Shown: positions 8,272-15,797, numbered from the stretch's first letter. The stretch is DNA of 28,686 nucleotides from Bacteroidales bacterium (GCA_028684405.1 JAQUGA010000009.1:1-28686), one strand, 5' to 3'. The notes: generated from the sequence alone by a model not told the origin. Program-made: numbers and translations.

Positions 8272-9426
8272 GTGACAAATAAAGTATGGACCACAAATTT
8301 TATTTTGTTGGTACTGGGAAACTTCTTACTAAGTATCTCTTTCTATTTCTTAATTACAGTTTTGCCCGTTTATTTAGTGGACGAAATTCATTTTTCTAAA
8401 TCGGATGCCGGCATCATTTTGTCGGCATACATTTTTACAGCCGTATTGGTTCGTCCATTTGTAGGCCCATTAATTGACACCTACGGACGAAAAACAATCT
8501 ACTTAAGCGCTTTAATGCTTTTTGCAATATTATTCCCTGCATACGCTATTAGCGCCTCCTACGTCCCTCTGATTGTTTTACGAATTCTCCATGGCGTTTC
8601 GTGGGGAATTTTAACCACTGCTGGAAATACTTTGGCGATGGATTTACTTCCCGAAGAGAAAAAGGGCGAAGGCATGGGATTTTACGGACTGGCCTTTACG
8701 CTGGCCATGGCAATAGGACCTTTTATCGCCTCTTTTGTGCTAAATATTGGCAATTTTGGAGTTTTATTTATCGCCGCCGGATTTTTAGCCTTTAGCGGCA
8801 TGGGAACAATTCTTATGGTAGGGTTTCCGAAAAACGAACGAAAAAGAGCCTTTTCCTTAAAACTACTCAAAGACTTTATTGCACCACAAACGTATCGCTA
8901 TGCCTTACTTTTAATGATAATTATGCTTCCATATGGAGCGTTGATCAACTTTGCATCTCTATTTTGCCTGGAAGTACTTCCAGGCAGAAGTTATATATTC
9001 TTCTTATCCTTGGCCGTCGGTTTGACTATTTCGAGACTATTTGCCGGTAAAATTTTCGACAAAAGAGGATATTATGAATTGCTTATTTTTTCGTTTTCTT
9101 TTATAGCCATAGGTTTTCCAATATTTGTTTTTTTCAACCACCCATTCTTTTTAGCTCTTTCTTCGGTAATAATAGGCATCGGATATGGAATTTCCTTTTT
9201 GATACTTCAGTTGGTCATCAATCAGGTTTTGCCCAAAGAGAAAAGAGGAACGGCAAATTCCATTTTCTTGACGGCACTCGATATTGGCATAGCTGGGGGC
9301 ACAGTTTTAATGGGTATATTCTCTGATATTTTCGGACTGAAACTATCTTTTTTAACTTTTGTTATTTTCCCCATTATCTGCCTAATAATATTTGTAAGCC
9401 CAAAACGCACGCTTCAAATTAAATAA
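8272..9426 (+). CDS. Major facilitator superfamily transporter
   Basis: The 384-residue protein uses a GTG start (next to the only open frame that gives a full first helix) and consists almost entirely of hydrophobic segments consistent with 12 transmembrane helices. The MFS motif A appears in the loop after helix 2 (GPLIDTYGRKTIYLS), and its second-half counterpart appears as AGKIFDKRGYYELL. A short cytoplasmic loop near mid-protein (FPKNERKRAF) separates the two six-helix halves. It resembles drug/sugar efflux-type (YfcJ/YhhS-like) members, but the substrate cannot be inferred. It overlaps the transcription unit of the small secreted protein and is followed by a long spacer before the hydrogenase operon. 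Confidence 0.88.
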   Translation: MTNKVWTTNFILLVLGNFLLSISFYFLITVLPVYLVDEIHFSKSDAGIILSAYIFTAVLVRPFVGPLIDTYGRKTIYLSALMLFAILFPAYAISASYVPLIVLRILHGVSWGILTTAGNTLAMDLLPEEKKGEGMGFYGLAFTLAMAIGPFIASFVLNIGNFGVLFIAAGFLAFSGMGTILMVGFPKNERKRAFSLKLLKDFIAPQTYRYALLLMIIMLPYGALINFASLFCLEVLPGRSYIFFLSLAVGLTISRLFAGKIFDKRGYYELLIFSFSFIAIGFPIFVFFNHPFFLALSSVIIGIGYGISFLILQLVINQVLPKEKRGTANSIFLTALDIGIAGGTVLMGIFSDIFGLKLSFLTFVIFPIICLIIFVSPKRTLQIK

Positions 9427-9444
9427 TTATTAACCAACATATGT

Positions 9445-9470
9445 CGCATTAAGAATGCGTTTGAATTTTT
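9445..9470 (+). terminator. Weak terminator candidate after the MFS gene
   Basis: A 6-bp stem (CGCATT / AATGCG) with a 3-nt loop followed by TTTGAATTTTT. The stem is short and the T run is broken, so this is tentative. Confidence 0.35.
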
Positions 9471-9491
9471 CAAGTTGTTCAATATCAGCAC

Positions 9492-9571
9492 TCTATTTAG
9501 AACCCAATATGATTTACGGTATATTAACGAGCATTAGGGTAACAAATTGATTTTTAAGCAATCTATTTAGA
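9492..9571. promoter_or_regulatory. Two copies of the TCTATTTAGA decamer upstream of the hydrogenase operon
   Basis: TCTATTTAGA occurs at 9492-9501 and 9562-9571, 70 bp apart (start to start). It is palindromic around a TT centre. The second copy lies about 58 bp before the -7 box. The identical decamer sits inside the promoter at 1733-1742. Sites of this spacing suit a transcription factor, but no regulator is known to me for this motif. Confidence 0.35.
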
Positions 9572-9601
9572 ATCGTAATAAATTAACCACGACAATTAGC
9601 C

Positions 9602-9619
9602 TTGTTATTTTATTAACAA
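9602..9619. promoter_or_regulatory. Rex-like operator at the hydrogenase operon promoter
   Basis: TTGTTATTTTATTAACAA is an 18-bp inverted repeat (TTGTTA / TAACAA). It differs from the Rex consensus TTGTTAAnnnnTTAACAA at one position (T for A at position 7). It ends 9 bp before the -7 box and covers the place where the -33 element should lie, so binding would block polymerase. Rex senses the NADH/NAD+ ratio and is known to control hydrogenase and fermentation genes in several phyla. No rex gene lies in this window. Confidence 0.7.
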
Positions 9620-9628
9620 AATAAGCTA

Positions 9629-9636
9629 TATATTTG
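9629..9636 (+). promoter_or_regulatory. -7 box of the hydrogenase operon
   Basis: TATATTTG, a perfect TAnnTTTG, 43 nt before the ATG at 9680. A GTG at 9641 in the same frame would lie at or before the transcription start, which favours 9680. No canonical TTTG is at the -33 position; that region is inside the Rex-like repeat. Confidence 0.7.
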
Positions 9637-9679
9637 CTCTGTGAATCAAAAAACAAAGAATAATAAAACGGGTAAAAAA

Positions 9680-10024
9680 ATGAAAATCAGCGAGTTTAAG
9701 GATATACTTTCGGGAAAAGCAGTTAGTGGAGCCCATTTACTTGACCACGAAGTAAAAGTAGCTTTTGCTTCGGATTTAATGAGCGATGTTTTGACGATTA
9801 CGGAAGATAATGTTTTGCTTATTACTGGACTTGCCAATATTCAAGCAATTAGAACCGCTGAAATGTCCAACATTCATTGTGTGGTTTTAGTAAGAAACAA
9901 AAATGCCAGCTGCGAAATGATACGCTTAGCAGAAGAGTCAGATATTGTAATTATTGAAACGCCATATTCCTTATTTCGCACTTCAGGCTTGCTGTTTAAC
10001 GCTGGATTAAGTCCGATTTATTAA
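9680..10024 (+). CDS. DRTGG-domain protein 1 of the hydrogenase operon
   Basis: The 114-residue protein is a stand-alone DRTGG-type domain, the same small alpha/beta fold found between the parts of some phosphotransacetylases. It shares with the second copy at 11875 the segment FASDLMSDVL (YTSDLLSDVM there) and the later pattern of a hydrophobic strand, IRLAEESDIVIIET and a final helix. DRTGG domains are thought to bind small ligands, perhaps nucleotides, but this is unproven. I chose the ATG at 9680: the promoter lies at 9629-9636 and the 13 extra residues from GTG 9641 are Lys/Asn-rich and uninformative. It is the first gene of a ten-gene operon, so it may be a ligand-sensing partner of the ATPase encoded next. 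Confidence 0.75.
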   Translation: MKISEFKDILSGKAVSGAHLLDHEVKVAFASDLMSDVLTITEDNVLLITGLANIQAIRTAEMSNIHCVVLVRNKNASCEMIRLAEESDIVIIETPYSLFRTSGLLFNAGLSPIY

Positions 10025-10042
10025 AGAAACAAGAGGTTTATA

Positions 10043-10465
10043 ATGATGGAGTTTAGATTTGAAATAAATGGAGGCGACTTTTCTAATGCAGGAATGATTT
10101 CGAGTTTAGTAAAAAAAACCTTGAAACAACTCAACATTGACGGAATGATTATTCGAAGAACCGTTGTTGCATTGTATGAAGCAGAAGTCAATGTTGTGGC
10201 TCATGCCTATAGCGGAGTTGTCAATGTAAATATTTTTCCAGATAAAATCAAAATCAAACTAACCGACAAAGGAACTGGAATTGCGGATATCGACTTAGCG
10301 ATGCAACAAGGATACTCTACAGCCTCGCCAGCGGTTCGCGAAATGGGATTTGGGGCAGGAATGGGCTTGCCAAATATAAAAAACAATACCGATGAACTAA
10401 ATTTAGAAAGCACTGTAGGTGTGGGGACTACACTTGAATTTACGAACTTTTTCGAACCAAAATAG
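10043..10465 (+). CDS. RsbW-like anti-sigma/serine kinase ATPase
   Basis: The 140-residue protein is a single GHKL ATPase domain of the HATPase_c_2 (RsbW/SpoIIAB) type. The N box is EAEVNVVAHA with Asn50, the G1 box is DKGTGI at 75-80, and the G2 region is GFGAGMGLPNI at 102-112. Relatives bind sigma factors or phosphorylate anti-anti-sigma proteins. No sigma factor, STAS protein or PP2C phosphatase is encoded nearby, so its partner is unknown; the DRTGG proteins or the sensor-like hydrogenase are candidates. An AAGAGG sequence lies 7-9 nt before two consecutive ATG codons (10043 and 10046). The spacing is 18 nt after the first DRTGG gene and 6 nt before the next gene, so co-expression is very likely. 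Confidence 0.85.
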   Translation: MMEFRFEINGGDFSNAGMISSLVKKTLKQLNIDGMIIRRTVVALYEAEVNVVAHAYSGVVNVNIFPDKIKIKLTDKGTGIADIDLAMQQGYSTASPAVREMGFGAGMGLPNIKNNTDELNLESTVGVGTTLEFTNFFEPK

Positions 10466-10471
10466 CAAGCC

Positions 10472-11857
10472 ATGAAACAACATTATTTTAATCATGCGCT
10501 AATATTCAGAGAAGACATCTGCATTGGATGCTCTCATTGCATGACTGCTTGCCCTACGGAAGCAATCCGTGTGAAAAATGGCAAAGCCAAACTCATTGAC
10601 GAACGTTGTGTTGATTGCGGAGAATGCTATAGAGTTTGTCCAGTAGGTGCTATTACGGTGGATCAAAATAGTCTTGAAGAGATTTCAAATTACGAATATC
10701 CGATTGCCTTGGTTCCTTCGGTTTTTTCAGGTCAATTTCCAGATAATATAACCCATACAGAAATAATTCAATCCTTTTATGAATTAGGATTTTCGGAAGT
10801 TTATGAAGTAGAACACAGTGTTGATTTTGTTGTAGAAGAATATGAGAAATATCTACAAAAAGACCATGCACGTCCCTTCATTTCTACTTTCTGTCCTTCA
10901 GTAGTACGACTTATTCAAGTAAAATTTCCCACTTTAATTCCGAATCTTCTGTTGCTTAAAGCCCCATTGGATTACACAGCGCTGTATGCCAGAAAAAAAT
11001 TATTGGATCAAGGTGTTGAGCCAGAAAAAATTGGAGTGTTTTACATCACGCCTTGTGCTGCCAAAATTGTGGCCATTAACAGTCCAGTAGGCGAAGAAAG
11101 ATCGGCCATTAATGGAGCTTTAAATATGGATTACATGTTTAATAAATCGTTCCGAATCATTAAAAACGGAATCTCCTCTAAAAACAATACTTCAAAAAAA
11201 CCTCTTAGCAAGCAGTCTATTTGTTGGAGCTTGACTACCGGAGAATCTAGCATCTTCTCAAACATACGCTCGCTTGCCATTGACGAAATATCAAACGTTC
11301 TAGAGTTTTTAGAAAAAGTTGAAAATGACGAATTAGACGGAATCGACTTTCTTGAACTCAGAGCTTGCGATGAAAGCTGTGCTGGCGGAATTTTATGTCA
11401 AGGAAACCGCTTTTTGACGGCCGAAAAACTTAGAAAGAGAGCCACTTATTGCGAAACAGTAGAACATAAAAATAAACCAAAAAAAGAAAAAGAGTTTTTC
11501 GAAATGATTGATTATTTACGAGAACACTCTGAAGTTCAACCCATCCCTGCACGACCCATCATGAAACTAGACGACAATGTGGTGGATGCCATGAATAAAA
11601 TGAAACGGATGTATGAAGTTAATAAAGTATTGCCACAAGTAGACTGTGGAATATGCGGAACTCCCTCATGTCAATCCTTTGCAGAAGATATTGTGCAAGG
11701 AAGGGCGGGTATAAAACAGTGCGTTTTCGTTCAACGAATTTTGGAACAAAATGAAAAACTTCTGGCAGGTGATTCTGCTAATATTATGAAAGATATTTGG
11801 GGACATAAAAAGCTAAATAAAAACAGTTTAAGAGATGAATTAAAAGATATAATATAA
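10472..11857 (+). CDS. Divergent, sensor-type [FeFe]-hydrogenase-like protein
   Basis: The 461-residue protein has two N-terminal [4Fe-4S] ferredoxin motifs (Cys17/20/23/27 and Cys46/49/52/56), a hydrogenase large-subunit domain (about 70-330), and a C-terminal FeS motif DCGICGTPSC (Cys392/395/400 with Cys417). In the H-domain the four H-cluster ligands are kept: Cys141 (TFCPS), Cys195 (TPCAAK), Cys299 and Cys303 (ACDESC). Key catalytic positions differ: the proton-shuttle Cys of TSCCP is Phe140, the Met of MPC is Thr193, the Glu after MPCxxKxx is Ala201, and the Met before ACxxxC is Arg298. Loss of the shuttle cysteine is reported for putative sensory groups C and D. The architecture resembles Thermotoga TM1421. 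No PAS domain is present. I infer H2 or redox sensing, not H2 turnover; an assembly or electron-transfer role is also possible. Confidence 0.82.
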   Translation: MKQHYFNHALIFREDICIGCSHCMTACPTEAIRVKNGKAKLIDERCVDCGECYRVCPVGAITVDQNSLEEISNYEYPIALVPSVFSGQFPDNITHTEIIQSFYELGFSEVYEVEHSVDFVVEEYEKYLQKDHARPFISTFCPSVVRLIQVKFPTLIPNLLLLKAPLDYTALYARKKLLDQGVEPEKIGVFYITPCAAKIVAINSPVGEERSAINGALNMDYMFNKSFRIIKNGISSKNNTSKKPLSKQSICWSLTTGESSIFSNIRSLAIDEISNVLEFLEKVENDELDGIDFLELRACDESCAGGILCQGNRFLTAEKLRKRATYCETVEHKNKPKKEKEFFEMIDYLREHSEVQPIPARPIMKLDDNVVDAMNKMKRMYEVNKVLPQVDCGICGTPSCQSFAEDIVQGRAGIKQCVFVQRILEQNEKLLAGDSANIMKDIWGHKKLNKNSLRDELKDII

Positions 11858-11874
11858 TATAAAACTTAAAAACA

Positions 11875-12207
11875 ATGAAAGTTATTGAATTAGCAGCAAA
11901 ATTAGGCCTCAAAGTAAAGGGCGGTCAAGAGGGATTAAACAACGAAATTAAAGCTGGTTATACTTCTGACTTATTAAGCGATGTTATGGGAAACGTTGAG
12001 GCAGGATCGATATGGATTACTTTGCAAACTCATAAAAACGTTATGGCTGTAGCTTCTTTAAAAGATCTATCCGCCATCGTTATCGTAAATAACTATGCAC
12101 CAGATCAAGACTTAATTGACCAAAGTGAAGAGGAAGGTATTCCTGTTTTAGTAACTTCTGACAAGGCATTTGAAATAAGTGCGAAAATTTACAATTTAAT
12201 CAAATAA
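11875..12207 (+). CDS. DRTGG-domain protein 2 of the hydrogenase operon
   Basis: The 110-residue protein is a second single DRTGG-type domain. It has the shared core YTSDLLSDVM, a central strand SIWITLQTH, and an alternating strand/helix C-terminal half (AIVIVNNYAPDQ, GIPVLVTSD). It is only loosely similar to the copy at 9680, so the two are old paralogues, not a recent duplication. It lies between the sensor-like hydrogenase (17 nt upstream) and the PHP phosphoesterase (5 nt downstream). The close spacing suggests that it acts with them. Ligand and partner are unknown. Confidence 0.75.
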   Translation: MKVIELAAKLGLKVKGGQEGLNNEIKAGYTSDLLSDVMGNVEAGSIWITLQTHKNVMAVASLKDLSAIVIVNNYAPDQDLIDQSEEEGIPVLVTSDKAFEISAKIYNLIK

Positions 12208-12212
12208 TCAAA

Positions 12213-12953
12213 ATGAAAGCCTACAAAGCTGACTTACACATACATACAGTTCTTTCCCCATGCGGAAGCTTGGACATGAGCCCTGTTGCTATAGTAGATA
12301 AGGCTTTGGAAAAAGGCTTGGACATTATAGCCATCACCGATCACAACACAAGCTTGCAAGCCGAATGTATTCAAAAAATTGGAAAACAAAAAGGCTTGCT
12401 TGTCATAACTGGAATTGAAGTTACCTCAAAAGAAGAGGTTCATTGCTTGGCTTATTTTGAAGAAAAAAATCAAATTTCAGAGTTTCAACAATATATTGAA
12501 CAACACATTCCCAACATTCAAAACAATCCTGATTATTTTGGCTACCAAATACAGGTTGACGAAAATGACGACATTGTTTACCAAGAAGAGAGACTCTTAA
12601 TTTCGGCCATTAATCAATCCGTTGAACAAATTTCAAAAAAAGTAAAAACCTTGGATGGACTCTTTATTTTGGCTCATATTGACAAATCAAAGAACAGCAT
12701 CATTAGCCAACTTGGTTTTTTGCCGCCTGATTTGGAAGTTGATGCACTAGAAATAACAAGAAAAGGATTAGATTCGGGATTTCTAGAAAAAAACTCATAT
12801 TTGTCAAATAATATATTTGTGTGCAACTCAGATGCCCATTATATAGATGATATAGGAAAGTCATTTACGCACTATGAATTAGACTCATTATCCATCTCAG
12901 AACTATTTAAAGTTATCAAAACAAAACAAAAAAATAAAATTATTTTAAATTAG
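12213..12953 (+). CDS. PHP-family metal-dependent phosphoesterase
   Basis: The 246-residue protein begins with the PHP motif ADLHIHT (His9, His11), then ITDHN (Asp43, His44), GIEV with Glu69 and His77 after it, LAHIDKS, and the C-terminal NSDAH. These are the ligands of a multi-metal active site. Residues SPCG replace the SDG seen in many PHP phosphatases. Related enzymes hydrolyse phosphomonoesters such as histidinol phosphate or short 3',5' nucleotides; the substrate here is unknown. Position 5 nt after a DRTGG gene and close to two GHKL ATPases suggests that it removes a phosphate or destroys a nucleotide signal in the same circuit. That is inference from context. Confidence 0.85.
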   Translation: MKAYKADLHIHTVLSPCGSLDMSPVAIVDKALEKGLDIIAITDHNTSLQAECIQKIGKQKGLLVITGIEVTSKEEVHCLAYFEEKNQISEFQQYIEQHIPNIQNNPDYFGYQIQVDENDDIVYQEERLLISAINQSVEQISKKVKTLDGLFILAHIDKSKNSIISQLGFLPPDLEVDALEITRKGLDSGFLEKNSYLSNNIFVCNSDAHYIDDIGKSFTHYELDSLSISELFKVIKTKQKNKIILN

Positions 12954-13010
12954 AATCAAAAAAAATTACACTAAAGATAAAAACGTAAACAAAAAATAAT
13001 CAACTTTGCA

Positions 13011-13559
13011 ATGAAAGATTTATCGCTCCATATTATTGATATTTTTCAAAATTCTGTTTCTGCAAAAGCGACAAAAATAGAATTATTGATTACAGAAAAC
13101 ACAGAGAGAGATGAATTATTGATGCAATTTAAAGACAATGGAATTGGGATGAGTACTGAAATGGTAAATAATGTTACAAATTCTTTTTATACGACACGCA
13201 CAACACGTAAGGTGGGTTTGGGCATTCCATTATTAAAACGCAATGCAGAATTAACTGGAGGTGATTTTTCCATCACATCGGAGCTGGGCGTTGGAACGGA
13301 GATAAATGTTCGTTTTAAGCACAGCCATATTGACCGACAACCTTTTGGGGATTTAGCAGGAGCCATTGTTCTTACGGCCACTTCATATCCTAAAACCAGA
13401 TTTATCTACCAACATCAAAAAGATGGGATGGAATATATATTCGACACCGATGAAATAAATGAAGTGCTGGATGGAATATCCATTCAAAGTCCCGATGTAG
13501 TCTTGATGTTAAAAGAATTAATCGAAAGTAATTTAGAAGAAATTAGAGTAAAAAAATAA
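13011..13559 (+). CDS. Stand-alone GHKL (histidine-kinase-like) ATPase
   Basis: The 182-residue protein is a GHKL ATPase without a histidine-phosphotransfer domain. The N box is HIIDIFQNSVSAKA (Asn14), the G1 box is DNGIGM (42-47) and the G2 box is KVGLGIPLLK (67-76). A C-terminal segment after about residue 105 (HIDRQPFGDLAG onwards) is outside the ATPase fold and appears to be a feature of this subfamily, which is found next to [FeFe] hydrogenase genes in other phyla. With no phosphorylatable His domain it either works on another protein of the operon or only binds ATP. It lies 57 nt after the PHP gene, the largest gap inside the operon, and 24 nt before the small [2Fe-2S] protein. Confidence 0.82.
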   Translation: MKDLSLHIIDIFQNSVSAKATKIELLITENTERDELLMQFKDNGIGMSTEMVNNVTNSFYTTRTTRKVGLGIPLLKRNAELTGGDFSITSELGVGTEINVRFKHSHIDRQPFGDLAGAIVLTATSYPKTRFIYQHQKDGMEYIFDTDEINEVLDGISIQSPDVVLMLKELIESNLEEIRVKK

Positions 13560-13583
13560 TATAAATAAAACAAAGTATTAATC

Positions 13584-13982
13584 ATGGAGAAAATTAAATC
13601 ACTTGCCGATTTGAAAAAAAGGCAAGAATCTTTGAAATCAAAAATTGATTTAAGAGACAGGGCCAATGATCCTGAATCTCACATTCAAGTTAAAGTTTCA
13701 ATGTCTACCTGTGGAATTGCATCCGGTGCAAAACATACAATGGAAATTTTAATTCAAGAATTTAATCGTCACAAAATTGACGCTATTGTCACCCAAACAG
13801 GATGTATGGGGTTTTGCTTTGCCGAACCTACCATTGAGGTAAAAAAACCCGGCGCTGAGCCCATCATTTTTGGCTACGTAAACGAGGAAAAAGCAATTGA
13901 AATTATTGAAAAATACGTTATAAACGACGTCCTTGTTGAAGGAATTATTCCAGCAAATTATCAATCTATAGACAACAAATAA
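13584..13982 (+). CDS. Small thioredoxin-fold [2Fe-2S] ferredoxin-type protein of the hydrogenase operon
   Basis: The 132-residue protein has a thioredoxin-like [2Fe-2S] fold: a basic N-terminal helix (LADLKKRQESLKSK), then VSMSTCGIASGA and QTGCMGFC. Only three of the usual four cysteines are present (Cys43, Cys74, Cys78); the residue matching the second cysteine of HydB's CGGTGC is Gly48. From memory, homologues in hydrogenase clusters share this CGIASGA pattern, so it is probably a family trait and not a mutation. It may carry electrons to or from HydB, whose N-terminal domain is homologous, or assist assembly. It is 17 nt before hydB. Whether it binds a cluster with three cysteines is open. 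Confidence 0.8.
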   Translation: MEKIKSLADLKKRQESLKSKIDLRDRANDPESHIQVKVSMSTCGIASGAKHTMEILIQEFNRHKIDAIVTQTGCMGFCFAEPTIEVKKPGAEPIIFGYVNEEKAIEIIEKYVINDVLVEGIIPANYQSIDNK

Positions 13983-13985
13983 AAA

Positions 13986-13991
13986 AGGAGG
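13986..13991 (+). promoter_or_regulatory. Strong Shine-Dalgarno of hydB
   Basis: AGGAGG, 8 nt before the ATG at 14000. Canonical strong sites are rare in Bacteroidota, where most genes lack them. Confidence 0.8.
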
Positions 13992-13999
13992 CTACCGAA

Positions 14000-15793
14000 A
14001 TGGCAAAATACAAGTATCACATACTCATATGCGGTGGAACCGGATGTAGAGCATCCGAATCGGATCAAATTCACAAGCAATTTGACATTATTCTCGAAGA
14101 AAAAAGCTTAGAAGAGGATATTCAAGTTATTCAAACAGGTTGCTTTGGTTTTTGTGAAAAAGGACCCATCGTTAAAATAATGCCCGACAATACTTTTTAC
14201 ACTCAAGTAAAACCAAGTGATTGTCTTGAAATTATCGAAGAACACATCATTAAAGGTCGTAGTGTAAATCGTTTGTTATATGAAGATCCAGAAACGAAAG
14301 AGCATGTTGAAGACTCTAAACATATGGGTTTTTATAAAAAACAATTACGTGTTGCACTTCGTAACTGCGGTTTTATTAATCCAGAAGACATCAATGAGTA
14401 TATAGCTAACGACGGCTATTTGGCTTTGGCTAATGTATTGGAACAAAAAAACCCAATGGCAGTCATTGAAACTCTTAAGAAATCTGGACTTCGTGGTCGT
14501 GGCGGTGGTGGTTTCCCAACCGGTTTAAAATGGGAATTTGCAGCAAAAAATAAAGGCGAACAAAAATATGTCGTTTGCAATGCTGACGAAGGTGACCCTG
14601 GTGCATTTATGGATCGTTCTATTTTAGAAGGCGACCCTCACACTGTTATTGAAGCAATGGTGATTAACGGCTATGCGATTGGCTCAACAATGGGCTTAAT
14701 TTACATCCGTGCTGAATATCCATTGGCCATTGAACGTTTGAAAATTGCTCTTGACCAAGCCCTTGAATATGGTTTCCTTGGTGACAACATCTTGGGTTCT
14801 GGATTTAGTTTCAATATTGAAATTAAATATGGAGCAGGTGCTTTCGTTTGCGGAGAAGAAACAGCTCTTATCCAATCTATGGAAGGCAATCGTGGCGAAC
14901 CCACTTTTAAACCTCCATTCCCTGCTGAATCTGGTTATAAAGGCCAACCCACCAACGTAAACAACGTTGAAACATATGCCAATATCCCTGTTATTCTAAA
15001 TAAAGGATGGGAATGGTTTTCATCCATTGGAACAGAAAAATCAAAAGGAACTAAAGTATTTGCCTTAGCGGGTAAAGTAAACAACGTTGGTTTGATTGAA
15101 GTTCCCATGGGAACAACTCTTCGCGAAATTATTTTCGAAATTGGAGGAGGAATTAAAGATGGCAAAGAATTTAAAGCTGTACAAACAGGAGGGCCATCCG
15201 GTGGATGTCTTACACAAAGCCACCTAGACACGGCTATCGATTATGACAACTTGCTAGCATCTGGCTCGATGATGGGTTCGGGTGGTATGATTGTTATGGA
15301 CGAAGACGACTGTATGGTTGCTATTGCTAAATTCTATTTAGAATTTACAGTTGAAGAGTCATGTGGTAAATGTACGCCATGTCGTATTGGAAACTTGAGA
15401 CTTCATGAAATACTTGAAAAGATTTGTGCTGGAAACGGAACACGTGAAGATTTAGATCATTTGAGAAATTTAAGCAATGTTATTAAAGATGCTTCATTAT
15501 GTGGTTTAGGCCAAACTTCTCCAAACCCTGTTCTTTCTACTATTGACAACTTCTGGGATGAGTATCTCGCACACGTTGATGACAAAAAATGTCCAGCTGG
15601 AGTTTGTCGCGAACTTAAGAGATATGAAATCTTACCTGACGCTTGCGTAGGTTGTACTGTTTGTGCTAGAAATTGTCCTGTCAACTGTATTGATGGCGAA
15701 CGCAAACAAGTTCACTTTATCAATCAAGATTTGTGTATCAAATGTGGAGCTTGCTACGACAAGTGTAAATTTAATGCAATTATCATCAAATAA
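14000..15793 (+). CDS. hydB: Electron-bifurcating [FeFe] hydrogenase, NADH/FMN subunit HydB
   Basis: The 597-residue protein has the full HydB order. It starts with a thioredoxin-like [2Fe-2S] domain (Cys11/16/48/52). A NuoF-like core follows with GRGGGGFP at 166-173 (NADH loop), NADEGDPGAFMDR (FMN) and the GAGAFVCGEETALI segment. Next come an SLBB-type region, a [4Fe-4S] motif ESCGKCTPC (Cys455/458/461) and two C-terminal [4Fe-4S] ferredoxin motifs (first set Cys549/552/555/559, then CIKCGACYDKC). In the HydABC complex this subunit exchanges electrons with NAD(H) and is the presumed bifurcation site. The length and the extra C-terminal ferredoxin domain separate it from plain NuoF. The start at 14000 follows a strong Shine-Dalgarno. 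Nucleotide specificity (NAD or NADP) cannot be settled by reading. Confidence 0.95.
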   Translation: MAKYKYHILICGGTGCRASESDQIHKQFDIILEEKSLEEDIQVIQTGCFGFCEKGPIVKIMPDNTFYTQVKPSDCLEIIEEHIIKGRSVNRLLYEDPETKEHVEDSKHMGFYKKQLRVALRNCGFINPEDINEYIANDGYLALANVLEQKNPMAVIETLKKSGLRGRGGGGFPTGLKWEFAAKNKGEQKYVVCNADEGDPGAFMDRSILEGDPHTVIEAMVINGYAIGSTMGLIYIRAEYPLAIERLKIALDQALEYGFLGDNILGSGFSFNIEIKYGAGAFVCGEETALIQSMEGNRGEPTFKPPFPAESGYKGQPTNVNNVETYANIPVILNKGWEWFSSIGTEKSKGTKVFALAGKVNNVGLIEVPMGTTLREIIFEIGGGIKDGKEFKAVQTGGPSGGCLTQSHLDTAIDYDNLLASGSMMGSGGMIVMDEDDCMVAIAKFYLEFTVEESCGKCTPCRIGNLRLHEILEKICAGNGTREDLDHLRNLSNVIKDASLCGLGQTSPNPVLSTIDNFWDEYLAHVDDKKCPAGVCRELKRYEILPDACVGCTVCARNCPVNCIDGERKQVHFINQDLCIKCGACYDKCKFNAIIIK

Positions 15794-15797
15794 AAAT

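Noticed and set aside
9641..9679. GTG start giving a 13-residue extension of DRTGG protein 1
   Set aside because: It lies only 5 nt after the -7 box, at or before the probable transcription start. The ATG at 9680 gives the normal domain start.
13003..13010. CAACTTTG before the GHKL ATPase gene as an internal promoter
   Set aside because: It does not have the TA of the -7 box, lacks a -33 element and touches the start codon.
14935..15231. Minus-strand open frame opposite hydB
   Set aside because: Shadow of a strongly conserved coding region; composition Pro/Thr/Ser-rich as expected from the antisense frame.
15333..15342. A fourth TCTATTTAGA copy, inside hydB
   Set aside because: It is fully explained by the coding sequence FYLEF in a conserved part of HydB, so I do not count it as a regulatory site.
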